Source: JAFEDN01 sp963832945 (lineage in GTDB: Bacteria; Pseudomonadota; Gammaproteobacteria; Coxiellales; Coxiellaceae). From it: a stretch of DNA of 64,000 nucleotides. Numbering within the stretch: position 1 is the first letter of the stretch; each line of letters begins with the position of its first letter. The position numbers and the translations under genes are program-made. Where the stretch lies: contig CAWHVV010000019.1 of the NCBI GenBank assembly GCA_963832945.1, positions 1-64,000 on the forward strand, given 5' to 3'. The notes under the pieces are model-generated. The model saw only the letters and a program-made list of their open reading frames with translations. It was not told the DNA's origin and did not search any database. This document shows positions 47,160-59,500 of this stretch, in pieces.

Positions 47160-47333
47160 GTAACTACTTGCGCCTTGTAGATGGGAACGGCCACTTTTGC
47201 CTGCTATTCAACGAAAAAGCGCTTTCGCAATGCTCACATACAGTAGTATGCTCCGCTTGCTCAATCACTTTTTCGTTGAATATCAGACAAAATTGACCGT
47301 TCTGCGTTTGCCTGTTTAGGAGCGAGTAGTTAC
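47160..47333. mobile_element. 174-bp inverted-repeat element (second MITE-like type)
   Basis: Ends are GTAACTACTTGCGCC (47160-47174) and GGAGCGAGTAGTTAC (47319-47333), an imperfect inverted repeat. Nested inside are a second pair (GAACGGCCACTTTTGCCTG with CAGACAAAATTGACCGTTC) and a third (ATTCAACGAAAAAG with CTTTTTCGTTGAAT) around a TACAGTAGTATGCTC centre. It has no coding capacity. Its right end provides the last codons of the PIN toxin ORF. Confidence 0.75.
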
Positions 47334-47744
47334 ATTTTTCCAGGGATTAATAATCTCTAAACTGGAATGTGAAAAATCCATAGTATTTCTAGTCACTATG
47401 CTCAAATCAAAGTGGAGAGCAGTTGCCGCTATTAAGCTGTCAATTGCTGATAAAGGTTGTTTGGTTTGTGCTAATAATCGACTCCATCGGTCAGCGACCG
47501 CTAAGTCAATTGAAAGAATACGGTTTTGAAACCATTCAGGTAGCTGATGCTCTAACCAGATTCGGAGTTTTTCTTTTTTAGAGCCATCTGACATTTTATC
47601 CACTCCTTTACGAATTTCACCTATAGTCAGGGCGCTGATATAAATTTTATCATTAGGAACAGATTGAAACCATTGCATAACCTGCCTGTCAGGAGTTTTT
47701 TTAACTAGCTCTGAAATAACGTTGGTATCTATTAAATAACTCAT
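47316..47744 (-). CDS. PIN-domain RNase toxin (VapC/FitB-like)
   Basis: 142 residues. PIN features: N-terminal SYLIDTNVISELVKK with the first metal-binding Asp, then ALTIGEIRKGVDKM with the Glu, LSAIDSLIAATALHFDLSIVTRN with the next acidic residues, and DFSH near the end. VapC-type toxins cleave RNA, often tRNA. It follows its antitoxin with ATGA overlap. The last codons (VTTRS) come from the 174-bp element, so the native tail is altered, though all catalytic residues precede it. Confidence 0.88.
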   Translation of the reverse strand: MSYLIDTNVISELVKKTPDRQVMQWFQSVPNDKIYISALTIGEIRKGVDKMSDGSKKEKLRIWLEHQLPEWFQNRILSIDLAVADRWSRLLAQTKQPLSAIDSLIAATALHFDLSIVTRNTMDFSHSSLEIINPWKNVTTRS

Positions 47745-47988
47745 AAATCAACATCGCGAGGTAAGGATTTATCGCGTTTCAATTTTAAGTTGATTCCCAC
47801 TAAAGGAGATTGGCGAATAAACTCAATAAAGGACAATGCCGGTTTTGTCAGACGATCGTATTCATCCTTATTAATAACGACGACTTTAGTCACCCCGTGA
47901 ACAGTAATTTGTTGGGGCCATCCATAATTGCATTTTGAATGAGCCGGCTGAGTTGGGCTTTGGCTGATTGTAATTGCCAGGATTTCAT
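47741..47988 (-). pseudogene. Antitoxin (Phd/YefM-like), frameshifted at a C run
   Basis: ATG 47988 follows TAGGAG. The first frame gives MKSWQLQSAKAQLSRLIQNA, the typical Phd/YefM DNA-binding N-terminus. It then leaves frame at GGCCCCAAC. One base added to the C4 run restores QQITVHGVTKVVVINKDEYD and an end KLKRDKSLPRDVDL whose stop overlaps the toxin ATG. The restored length is 82 residues, normal for the family. An intact VapC without antitoxin would be risky, so either the toxin is inactive or the missing base is a sequence error. Confidence 0.75.
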
Positions 47989-48002
47989 AACGATCTCCTA
48001 AA

Positions 48003-48019
48003 AACTAGTCTGTCTAGTT
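48003..48019. promoter_or_regulatory. Operator-like palindrome of the toxin-antitoxin operon
   Basis: AACTAG and CTAGTT flank five bases, just upstream of the antitoxin Shine-Dalgarno. On the minus strand it adjoins a TATTAT/TATAAC -10-like stretch with a TTGCGG 16-17 bases further upstream. Phd-type antitoxins autorepress at such sites. Confidence 0.5.
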
Positions 48020-48104
48020 ATAATAATAACTCCAATTTATTCCGCAATCGCTGCTACGATAATTCAGGTATAGACAATAGGCAGTCGTGTTACCATAATG
48101 GGCC

Positions 48105-49478
48105 ATGACTAAAGCGAAAACCAAAATCGCCTATTTTTGCCGGGAATGTGGCAACGAGTTTCCCAAATGGCAGGGACAGTGTACGGATTGTGGTGAATGG
48201 AACACATTAACCGAAGCTCCGGTTCCTAAAAAAAATTCGCCTGTGCGAGGACAAGGCGGATACGCGGGAGAAACAGCCAAAATCACTCCACTGGCGGAGG
48301 TTTCCAGTCAGGATCAGCCTCGCCTCATTACCAGTCTGGCCGAGTTCGACCATGTGTTAGGGGGTGGGCTGGTTTCGGATTTGGTGGTCCTGATCGGTGG
48401 CGATCCGGGGGTGGGGAAATCCACTTTGTTATTACAAATTCTGGCGCAAATGCCTCCCGAGTACCGGCCATTATATGTCACTGGCGAAGAATCGCTGCAA
48501 CAGGTGGCGCTGCGCGCGCGGCGCCTGGGTGTGGCGGCGGATCATCTGACTTTACTGACAGAGACCAACGTTGAAAAAATCCTGTCGCTGGCAGGGCCGC
48601 ACCAACCGCGAGTGATGGTGATCGATTCCGTGCAGACCGTGTACACAGATGCCATCCCTTCTGCGCCCGGTGGTGTGAGTCAGGTTCGTGAAAGCACTGC
48701 GCAGTTAGTGCGTTTTGCCAAACAAAAAGGAATTGCATTATTTCTGATTGGCCATGTTACTAAAGAAGGCGCGATCGCCGGCCCGCGTGTTCTTGAGCAC
48801 ATGGTGGATACGGTATTATATTTTGAAAATCAGAATGACAGCCGTTTTCGCATTATCAGAGCGATCAAAAACCGTTTTGGCGCGGTCAACGAGCTGGGAG
48901 TCTTTGCGATGACTGACCAGGGACTTAAACAGGTCAGCAACCCATCCGCGATTTTTTTATCCCGTTACCAGACCCCGGTTGCGGGCAGTGTGGTTATGGT
49001 GACCTGGGAGGGTAGCCGGCCTTTACTGGTGGAGGTTCAGGCGTTAGTCGATACCAGTCACCTTGCCAATCCCCGGCGTTTAACCCTGGGATTGGACCAA
49101 AACCGTTTATCGATGTTGCTGGCGGTTCTGCACCGCCATGGTGGTGTCGCGACGTATGATCAGGATGTGTTTATAAACGTGGTGGGTGGTTTGCGAGTCA
49201 TGGAAACCGGTGCGGATTTAGCCTTAATTTTGGCGGTATTGTCGAGTTTACGCAATAAACCGTTGCCAGTGGATTTAATCGTATTTGGTGAAATTGGTTT
49301 GGCGGGTGAAATTCGCCCGGTGCCGAGCGGCCAGGAGCGGTTAAAAGAGGCGGCAAAACACGGCTTTAAACGTGCCATTATTCCCAAAGCCAACGCTCCA
49401 AAAAACGATCCTCCCGGCATGACCGTGGTGGCGATAGAACGCCTGAATGAAATTTTTAGGACCCTTAGTAATATCTAA
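48105..49478 (+). CDS. radA: DNA repair protein RadA (Sms)
   Basis: 457 residues, normal length. It has a C4 zinc finger at residues 12-29 (CRECG, CTDCG), a RecA-like ATPase with Walker A GGDPGVGKST, the RadA-specific KNRFG motif, and a C-terminal Lon-like domain (GEIGLAGEIRPV). It promotes branch migration and recombination repair. It is monocistronic here, convergent with the GDSL gene only four bases away. Confidence 0.96.
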   Translation: MTKAKTKIAYFCRECGNEFPKWQGQCTDCGEWNTLTEAPVPKKNSPVRGQGGYAGETAKITPLAEVSSQDQPRLITSLAEFDHVLGGGLVSDLVVLIGGDPGVGKSTLLLQILAQMPPEYRPLYVTGEESLQQVALRARRLGVAADHLTLLTETNVEKILSLAGPHQPRVMVIDSVQTVYTDAIPSAPGGVSQVRESTAQLVRFAKQKGIALFLIGHVTKEGAIAGPRVLEHMVDTVLYFENQNDSRFRIIRAIKNRFGAVNELGVFAMTDQGLKQVSNPSAIFLSRYQTPVAGSVVMVTWEGSRPLLVEVQALVDTSHLANPRRLTLGLDQNRLSMLLAVLHRHGGVATYDQDVFINVVGGLRVMETGADLALILAVLSSLRNKPLPVDLIVFGEIGLAGEIRPVPSGQERLKEAAKHGFKRAIIPKANAPKNDPPGMTVVAIERLNEIFRTLSNI

Positions 49479-49482
49479 AGAG

Positions 49483-50463
49483 TCATCGTGACTGGCGCGA
49501 AAATTGCCGATAGACATCTTCGGCTAATAAAAAGTTGACTGTTGTGGTTGTGTGAATTCGGTCATAGAAAAAATATTCCGTTGAATTTTCACAAACAGCG
49601 CCGACAATATGCTGGTAATCATTTTTATAATTTTCATAACAGGGGACAGAGCCATATTGAAGATTATAATTATGGTTATCCATTGAATAGGAATAGCCAT
49701 TTATTTTAATTTGAGAAAAAATATTATTATCGAAATTAAAAATATCATAAATAAGAATTTTGTGATTATTTTTTAAATTTTTCTCTAAACGCCTGTTGAA
49801 TATTAGAATAGATTTACTTAAATATTGTGTGTAATATCTGTCTGCGATATTAAGGGGAAAATATTTTTTTGAATTCAGGAACTGGATAAAAGGCACGTAA
49901 GTTAAATTTCTTATATTAAAAACAATAATGTGTTGAGCTCCACTTTGAATAAGCCGGTTAATTTGCACAGTTTCCTGGTTGGCCAGACGGGTAAAGAAAG
50001 TGTTTGGCCGGCTATGAAATAAAGCCGTATAATCATTAGTGCCTATAAACACAACGATAAGATCGTCAGGTGAAAAAACGCCATATTTTTTTAAATAATT
50101 ATCTATTTGTTGAGAAAGATTGGGAACTATATAAAATTTTGAAGGGTTGCCGTGAATTTTTTCCTTAACCGGCTGCATGATCCTGGCGCCGCCGTAGGCC
50201 ATGTCTATGAATTTATTTTTATCCTTAGGGTCGATATCAAAATGTCCGGCGAAATATTCAGCCCAGGAAGGCCCGTTACTGAAACGTCCCTGATAATATC
50301 GAACGGAGTTAGGTATCAAATGCTGGGTTATTTGATAAACATTTCCATTATCCGAATAGCTATCGCCAAAGATAATCAATTTTGGGTACTTGCCGGCAAA
50401 CCCTGATGTTAAGATAAGCGATAATAAAGCTACCCAAATAAATTTAGATATCCTGTTTTTCAT
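49483..50463 (-). CDS. GDSL/SGNH-family lipase or esterase, secreted
   Basis: 326 residues from ATG 50463 (MKNRISKFIWVALLSLILTS gives a clean signal peptide); an upstream ATG 50481 is possible. Block I is IFGDSYSDNGN with the nucleophile Ser, block III is FIGTNDYTALF, and block V is YDRIHTTTTVN with the catalytic Asp/His. Legionella secretes related enzymes (PlaA/PlaC type) with lysophospholipase and acyltransferase activity; the specificity here is unknown. It lies downstream of the giant gene's locus but with its own 57-base gap. Confidence 0.88.
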   Translation of the reverse strand: MKNRISKFIWVALLSLILTSGFAGKYPKLIIFGDSYSDNGNVYQITQHLIPNSVRYYQGRFSNGPSWAEYFAGHFDIDPKDKNKFIDMAYGGARIMQPVKEKIHGNPSKFYIVPNLSQQIDNYLKKYGVFSPDDLIVVFIGTNDYTALFHSRPNTFFTRLANQETVQINRLIQSGAQHIIVFNIRNLTYVPFIQFLNSKKYFPLNIADRYYTQYLSKSILIFNRRLEKNLKNNHKILIYDIFNFDNNIFSQIKINGYSYSMDNHNYNLQYGSVPCYENYKNDYQHIVGAVCENSTEYFFYDRIHTTTTVNFLLAEDVYRQFSRQSR

Positions 50464-50538
50464 AGAGTCGATTCTGTTCAAGATAGATTACACAAATTTT
50501 AGATCACTTCCGGCATTAAGTAAATTAAATTGACTGCC

Positions 50539-53500
50539 CTACAAATAATCACAAATTATTTTAGAAACAGAATGCAGATGATCATCGCCGGATTTTGTGG
50601 TAGAGGATTTCTGAAACAGGCCGAATTGAGCCAGGAGCATAGATTTTATAGCGGTGTTATATTTTGGATTTGGTCTTAACGCCACAAAGGGCCATAAAAT
50701 GCGGCGTTTTGTTCGGTGGTATTCAATGCATAAGCTTTCCCCCTTTTGCTCCTCGGTACGATAGATTTCATTCCATTGTTTATTTTTCTGCTGATAAATT
50801 CTAATCGTTTGTTTTTTGCAACGTGCAGCGATATCTATCATGGATGTATTTGTTAACGACCGCTGCGCATTGGCCTGAAAGGCAAACCAGGGTTTTTCAT
50901 CGTTGAAGTCATCGCCAGAATATGTGCTGACATATTTTTGATAAACAGTTGGCTGGTTGCAATATTCATTCAGTAGCTGCTCTTTTTCCAGAATTTTTTG
51001 ATTAAATTCTGAAAATAGCTGATAAGCCTCCTGATATATTTCGCAATTTTGCGCAATTGAAAAAAATTGCCGAAATTCGTTTAATGTTAAGTGTTCTCCG
51101 TCAGTGTGTCCTAATAAATTATTCAAGTGAGTAATCTGTTCATTTATCTGTTCATGCGCATCGACGTAATCGTTTACAATAGTCTGTATTTCGCTGTTTG
51201 GGTTGACGTCAGGTAAAGCGAATTGTTTTAAGCTGGCAATAGTAGGGATTTCGATACTGTCAGCGTTCAGGGATTGAACATGAGATTTATGAAACTCTCG
51301 TGCGATATCAAAAAGATAAAATAATTTCATTAATGTGTTTGAACGTTTCTGGATGCTCTGTTCTTTATAATCGCGGATATTTATTAACATTGCCCTAATC
51401 ACCGCGGCGGTGCGGATTTCAGGAGCCAGTAGTTGCCGATGAATGCTTTCCAATTGTGGGTTCAGTGCGAACTCGATTAATTTATCCCGAGAAAGATCAA
51501 TGGCGACGTCAAAACTATTCTGGATCTTCTGTTGATTTTTCCGTTCTTCAACGATAAATTCAGGGTGTGAAAAATCGATTACCGTTGATTCAGGAGTAAG
51601 AAGCCTGTAGGTTTGCAAGATATCAATTGCCTGAGAAAACCGCCAATTTATTAGCGGCCAATCCAGCCATGAAACTACCTGCTGCAATATTTGGCCGCTC
51701 ATTCGTGGCAGGACGATTATTGGCGCCAGTTTTATAAGGCATGTGGTGACACCCAGCAATAACTGCCATTGCGCCGACCACAACTTATAGTGGTTACGCT
51801 GAATTGATTTTTGAACGCTGGCGAATTGAATGGCATACTGAGGTTCCTGCCATATTGCAGGATAAGTACATTGCCAGAGACCCGTATTATTATTTAGTAA
51901 AGTTTCCAAAGCCTGTAATGTTTTCCCGGCAGCCTGGCTGTTATCGAGATAGAGATGTTCTAACCTGGACGCAATGGATTGATCGGAAATTAAGGCAGCA
52001 ATATCATAATCATTGATAAGAGTATGAGACAATCGCAGAGCGTTTTTCCAATGATGTGAGGAAAAAGATACCGGAACCTTAAACCGTCCCCATGCTTTTA
52101 ATAATCGATTTACAATCTTCGCATGACCTTCGACAGCGGCGATAAACAGGGCTTTATCGCCGCTGTAAGCAAAAGATTGAGGATATCGATGTAATATTTC
52201 GAGCACTAACCGTTCATGCCCCAGTTGTGCGGCCTGCATTAAAATCGTTTTCTCATTTTCATCTAATTGATTGATACTAAATCCGGCATGGTCAATCAAA
52301 TACCATGCGCTTTGGCACTGGTTTACGGCGACTGCTAATTGTAGCGGATTTTGTCCATTCACAGTTTTAACGTATAAGTCAGCGCCCCGGCGATGAAACC
52401 ATTCTAATAAATTCACCTGTCCATAGCGAACGGCGGTCAGAAGAGGAGTGTCTCCTTGGGCGTCGATTTTATTGATTAACGCATTCTCGCCTAACAAAGC
52501 GATTATGGTTTTTAAATCTCCATAACGAGTAGCGATACCAATATCCGAATTTAACAGGGACTCAGTTACTTCAGGAACCATTTTTACGGTGGTGGAGTTG
52601 CCTTTAATTTCTTGGTGAGGATATAAATATGATTCGGCAATCAACCACTGTATGACTTCATCTCTATTATTATATTTTGCTATGGCAAATGCTGTATCAC
52701 CGTATGCGTCGACCAGAGAAAGATTGGCTTCCAGGGCGTCCAATAGTTTAAGAGCTTCCAGATGGCCATAACAGGCGGCTAGCATAGCCGGCGTAGTTCC
52801 TATAGTATCCATTTGATCAACCGCTAACCCGAATATGCATACCAACGGGGCAAACCACTTAATGCGATTAAATTCGGCAGCAACGTGGAGAAGAGAATAT
52901 CCGAAGTAATTGGTTTTTTTGAGTAAAGAAGGATCACTATTGTTTAGACAGAAATCGATCGTCGAATCTTCACTTTGCATCAATGCCAGATGGGCTATTG
53001 TGTTGTTATTTTTATCCGTATGTTCCCACAGATTTTGTTGCGGATAAGCGGAAAGTAAGCGCTGCATCCCATCTACTTTGCCGTAATAAGCAGCCTCAAG
53101 AAAAGGAGTTCGACCACAAAAATTTTTTATATGTGTTGGATCTACTCCTTTTTGTAAGGCGAGTTTTAATACGGAAATTTGATTGCTCTGTACTGCCAAA
53201 TGAAATGCGGTATTACCGTCACTATCTTGCTGTTCCCATAGTTTTTCTTCTTTAAAAGCATCGAGCATGCGTTTCATCAAATCCGGCCGGTTTCTAAACG
53301 CAGCTTCCAGAAATGGAGTACGTCCATGAACATTTTTGATGTTTATTGATGCGGCGCCTTCTTTTAATGCCATTTCAAAAACGAACTCGTTGTTTTCCCA
53401 CAAACCCTTATGAAAGGCAGTGTTTTCATATTTATCCTGCTGGGTCCAAAGTTTTTCATCAGGAAAAGTGTCCAGCATGAATCGCATCCATTGCGTTTGA

Positions 53501-56500
53501 CCTAAGAAAGAAGCCAAAAAAAATGGTGTATAGCCAAGAATTCTATCTTTAATTTGTATTGGCATGTCACGTTGTTGACATGCAAATTCTAAAACGGAGT
53601 TACAATCAAGCCACATGGCTAGATGAACGGCAGTTTTTCCTGACTCGTCTTGCTGATGCCAGAGTTTTTCCTCAGGGAAAGCGGTAAGTAAGCGCTGCAT
53701 CCAGTTCACATTGTTTGCCAAGGCAGCGTATAGAAATGGTGTAAGGTCATGAGTTTTATCTTTCTCATGTATCAGTATAGATCGTTTTTGAGCTACAAAT
53801 TTTAAAATAGAATCGTGATCTTGCCGTAATGCCAGTTGAATGACGTTATTTCCATCTCCATCCTGCTGCTCCCAGAGCTTTCCGTACGGAAAAGTGTCGA
53901 GCATAAGCTGCATCCAATTCACTCGTCCATAATATGCGGCCTCCAAAAAAGGGGTGCGACCAAAAGAGTTTTTGATATGTATTGGAATCGGCCCCTGTTG
54001 AGATGCGAGTTCTAAAACGGAAAGATTATTTTCTGCCAATGCCTGATGAAAGGCAGTGTTGCCATCATTATCTTGATGCTCCCAGAGTCTTTCTTCTGGA
54101 AAAGTGTTTAGTAAGTGCTGCATCCAATTTACGTTCCTACAATGAGCAAGGTATAAAAACGGTGTACGCCCCTTGGAATCTCTAGCCTGTGTAAGGGAGG
54201 TGCGATGTTGAAGAGCTAATTCTAAAACGGAATCATAATTTCGTTTCAGAGCCAGATGGAAGGCTGTATCCCCATCTTTATTTTGCTGCGCCCAAAGTTT
54301 TTCTTCCGGATAAGCTTTGAGTAGTTTTTCCATGAATTGGACTTTGCCAAGGGTAGCTGCTTCGAGGAATGGCGTGTTGCCCAGATAGATTTCGGCAATT
54401 TGTATAGAGATGGCGTGTTGTTGACAGGCTAATTCCAAAACTGAATCGTAATTGTACTGCACTGCCAAATGAAGTGCAGTATCCCCATTTTTATTTTGAT
54501 GTCTCCAAAGTTTTTCCTCCGAATAAACCTCGAGTAGTTTCTGCATGAATTGGACGTTGTCACGGTAAGCTGCTTCGAGGAACGGCGTGTTACCCAAATA
54601 GCCTGAGGCAACCTGTATAGGAATCGGGGTTGTCCACTTCTGACTGCTGGGTTCTTTTAACTTATCTTCAATCTTTTTAATCATTCCGTCCGTTGTCTCA
54701 AGTTCTTTTTCTAACTTACTATGCCGTTGACGGCCATCTAATTTTCTTGTTAGATCGTCTCGATACGCAATCAGTATAGGTAGTTGCTCCACTGATTTCG
54801 GATCTTCAGTAGAAGTGGATAACCCTGGTATAGGAATGGTGCGATGTTGACGGGCCAGTTCTAAAACCGAATCGTGATTTTTGTCTAGTGCCAGATAAAG
54901 TGCGGTCTTTCCATATATATTTCGTTGTGCCCAAAGTTTTTCTTCCGGATAAGCATTGAGTAATTTCTCCATGAATTGAGCGTTGCCACGATAAGCTGCT
55001 TCGAGAAACGGCGTGTTACCTATATTGCCAGTGGCAAACTGTATAGGAATGGCGCGATGTTGACAGGCTAGTTCTAAAACCGAATCGTGATTTTTGTCTA
55101 GTGCCAGATAAAATGCGGTCTTTCCATCTTTGTTTTTTTGTGCCCAAAGTTTTTCTTCCGGATAAGCTTTAAGTAGTTGCTGCATGAATTGAGCGTTGCC
55201 ACGATAAGCAGCTTCAAGAAATGGCGTGTTGCCCAGATCGCCTGAGGCAATTTGTATAAAAATGGCGCGATGCTGACAGGCCAGTTCTAAAACCGAATCG
55301 TGATTGTTTTCTTGTGCCAGATGAAATGCGCTCTTTCCATATTTATTTTGTTGTATCCAAAGTTTTTCTTCCGGATAAGCTTCAAGTAGTTTCTGCATGA
55401 ATTGAACTTTTCCACCGTAAGCTGCTTCCAGGAACGGTGTGTTGCCCATATTATCTTCTGTCATTAGTATTGAAATGGTGTGTTGTTGACAGGCCAGTTC
55501 TAAAACAGAATCATGATTCTTTTCCACTGCCAGATGAAGTGCGGTCTTTCCATATTTATTTTGCTGTGCCCAAAGTTTTTCTTGCGAATAATCTTTGAGT
55601 AGTTTCTGCATGAATTGGGTGTCGCCACAGTAAGCCGCTTCAAGAAATGGTGTGTTGTCCAGATCGCCTGAAGCAACATGTATAGGAATGGCTCGATGCT
55701 TAAAGAGCAGTTCTAAAACAGCATCGTGTTTTTTTTCCACTGCCAGATGAAAGGCGGTCTTTCCACTTTTATTTTGTTGCATCCAAAGCTTTTCTTTCGG
55801 AAAAGCTTCGAGTAGCTTCTGCATGAATTGAATTTTGCCTAGAGAAGCGGCTTCCAGAAACGGCGTGTTACCCGTATGGGCTGTGGCAATTTGTATAGAA
55901 ATGACGCGTTGTTGACAGGCCAGTTCTAAAACGGAATCTTGATTTTTTTGTATTGCCAGATGAAGGGCGGTCTCCCCGTATTTGTTTTGTTGCCCCCAAA
56001 GTTTTGCTTCTTGGAAAGCTTCGAGTAGTCTATGCATGAATTTTATTTTGCCTTGATAAGCAGCTTCCAGAAAGGGCGTGTTGTCCCTACGGCCTGTAAC
56101 CATATTTATTGAAATGATAAGTTGTTGAAAGATTAATTCTAAAACGGGATCGTGATTGTTCTCCAGTGCCAGATGAAGGGCGGTGTCATGATATGCATTT
56201 TTTTGTGCCCAAAGATTTTCTTTTGGGAAAGCTTCGAGTAGCCTCCGCATAAATTTAACATTGCCATGGTAAGCTGCATTTAGGAAAGGAGTCATACTAT
56301 CATATCCAGCAAGGTTTATTGAAATTGCTTGTTGTTGACAGGCTAGCTCTAAAACGGAATCACGATTATAGATCACCGCGAGATGAAGGGCGGTTTGTCC
56401 ATTCTTCTGTTGTGTCCAAAGTTTTTCCTCCGGAAATGCTTCGAGCAATTTTTTCATGAACTTCACCTCGCCGCAAGTAGCAATGAGTAGAAATGGCGTA

Positions 56501-59500
56501 TGACCCGCATTATTTGCAATTTGTATTGAGATAGCACGTTGTTGACAGATGAATTCCAGGAGCGAATCGCGTTCCTCTATGATCGCTAAATGCATCGCTG
56601 TATTGCCGGATTTATCTTGCTGTGCCCAAATATTTTTATCCGGGAATAGCGTCGCGGACAGAAGTTTGAGTTCATTTATATAGCCTTCCTGTGCCAAATA
56701 TAAAAAAAGCTCCCTGGCATGTTTATCTTTCTCGTCTATTGGTAATATCTGAGATTCTTCTTTAGATTCATTAAAAATTTTAAGCTTTGGTAGATTAAAA
56801 GCGGCCTCAGAAAAAGCTGGTTTCCACCCCAAAAAATCATTTGATGAGACGCATAAATAAGCAATCAGCAATTTGATTTTATCGGTTGGTTCAGGAAGTC
56901 TTTTTAAAATACTATTTTCAGGAAGTAGTTTTAAATATTTGTCTAGCCAATAATGAGCCTGTGGTGCGTCGATAAGCCCGTATGCCTGTGATCTAAACAG
57001 AATCGCTAATTTCAGCATAAACCACGCGCGCTGAAACTGCGGCAGAAGCTGTTGATCTTCAAATGCCGGAATCCCCCAGTCCGATTGCCAGCCCGAAGCG
57101 CGGCCGGTTAGTTGAAGCTGGTTTAACGCCGCAGCTCCGGTTAAGTCCAGGCGGCGCAGGATATCGCTGTTAATAGATACCGTGTGTAGACGCGGACAAT
57201 CCGAAGCGTAAAGGGATTCCAGCTTCGGCGCTATCAATGAAATGCTTTCAAGGTGTCGGCAGCCTTTGAGATCTAAACGTCGCAATAGCGGCCAATATAA
57301 AGCTTCAGGGAAAAAACCCAGTAAACCGCTTCGTTCCACACGAATGATGCTGACATTGTTGAGTGTTAAATCGGCTAACGCCATACATCGTTCAGACAGA
57401 CCGACCAATAGAGGATCCCTGACGCCGCTACAGTTTTTGATGGAAAGCCGCTGTAAATTAACGTTTTCCAGAAAAATCTGGTTCCAGTTCCACCGGCTTA
57501 GGCCGCGCACTTCTGAAATATCCAAGGCTTCGTAATCCTGTCCGTACAAACTTTGAAAGATGGCGGAATGATCTTCTTTGGCTATTCGTGCAAATGGAAC
57601 TACCTTGAGAATTTCCGCGCGATGCGCAGGCAATAAAACTTCTTTGTTAAATAATTCGATTAATTTCACAGGAGAAACCGATCCGGTTTGAATTTCGGCT
57701 TTTTTTTGCTCCAGTGGTTTTTTTTCTTCAAGGCGCCGGCGCAATTGTTTCAGCGCTTCATCAGGGTGATACGCTTTTTGATTTCTGATCTGCTCGAGCA
57801 GGCTCTCTTCTCCCGATAACCCTTCCATGCGCTCTAAAATATCCCGTCCGCTGAGAGAAGAAGGCAGGCGCTGGCTGCGAATTTTTTTGAGTTCGTCCGT
57901 TAAATATTTGAAACGCCCGATCGGTGAGCGCTTTTTAAAACCATGCTCATGCAACGGTAGATAACGGCGTCCGATTAAGGGATGTATCTGCCTCAGGCAT
58001 TCCAGATGCGTCATCGAGGATTGCTCCCGATCCAGCAAAAAACGTCGCAGCCGTTCGCCGGTTTGATATAAGCGGTTCATGGTCTGTGAACCAAATATTG
58101 GGCGGATATAGCTAAATTGTTCGCAACTGCCTTCCAGAAAATAATTTTGGTCTTTCGCTAATAACGATTGATGGCGTTGGTCCCATTGCGCCAGATCTTC
58201 CAGCCACGTTTGAATGAGAGCGGCAAGGTCCATCGCCAGGTAAGCGTCGATAGCCTGCTGGTCCAAAGGCGCCTGCATCTGGTCCAGGCAATAAAGTATC
58301 GTTTTTACCTGCAATAATTGCTGTGCGTTGGGGTCTGCGGGAATGGGAGATTTGTTTTCAGTGCAAACGTCCCTGAAAGCGCTGTCGCCACTGAGCCACC
58401 CGGAAAGAAACGGCCGTACGAAATGATGGTCGTTATCAATGCCAATGAGGCGGTATTGTCCGCCGGATGTCTGAATGACCACAAAATTATGCGGCGTGCC
58501 ATCTTCGGGGTGTATCAATAACGATAAAAAGAACCACTGGGTAAAATGAAAAGGATCGAGCCGGGCCTGCATCGAAGGCGGGTTCGTCGCCGTTGACCTG
58601 TTTTCTGCTAATAAAGCCGTTTCAAAATGATGGCCGGCGAGAGTTTCCGCTTGCGTAATGGCTTCGCTGACTAAAACTGGATAGGCATGAGGATGTTGAG
58701 AGAGAGGAGTTTTTTTATAATCAGTGAACATCAGCGTGATCAATTGCGAATTCGCAGTCGCTTCTCCCATGCATCGTTGTGAAAGCGCGTGTACGGCATA
58801 TTCGATACCCGGTAATTCCGGGAGCGGTTTAATATAAAAATCCGGAGAATATTTATTCGGATAGGCAATCACCGGACGCCGTCCGGGAAGACCGGATGTG
58901 GCGCGCCAGTTGCCGCTGCTGTCGATTAATTTTTCGGCAACAGTGGCTTTTACTAACTGCCGGGTTGTCGGCGCGATGGATTTTTTCTCGTCGCCAAAAA
59001 GCAGGGCGGGTAATACATTTGCCCACATTAATGGTATTTTTTTCTGTTGATAATGAACTATCTCGGCGAGCAAATCCTCCGGAGAATCGGCGATCAGCCA
59101 ATGCGCCGCCAGGCCTTTACGCCAGCGCAACTCTTCATCTATCCGCCACCAGCGCGTGCCGTCCGGTAAAGGTGTGTCGCCGACAGCTTTTATGATGGCA
59201 AGATATTGCGTTAAAGATAATCCCGCGGTCTTGAGTTGAGCGCACAGCCGGTCGTAATAATATTTTGTAAATTCCCTAGTTTTTAATGAGGAAATCTGCC
59301 AGATGTCGATAATCTTTCGGTATGCCTGCTGGTAAATGATGAGACTGGTTATTTGTGCCGAACACAGAAAGTCGATGACGCGATCAATCCGCGCTTCATC
59401 CAGGCTTTTGGCTTCTAACCAGACCGGTAAATTTTCGTTCCAGTAGGCGGCGAAAGGATCGGCTGGCCATTCATGTCGGCTCAACCAATGGGATAACATG

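Noticed and set aside
46976..47194. 72-codon ORF starting at 47194
   Set aside because: Only the part from 47116 resembles an MFS transporter; the upstream codons lie partly in the 174-bp element.
53050..56700. Regularly spaced repeats that could suggest a CRISPR array
   Set aside because: Period is 207 bp, the repeats are coding and in frame, and there are no short spacers; they are ankyrin units.
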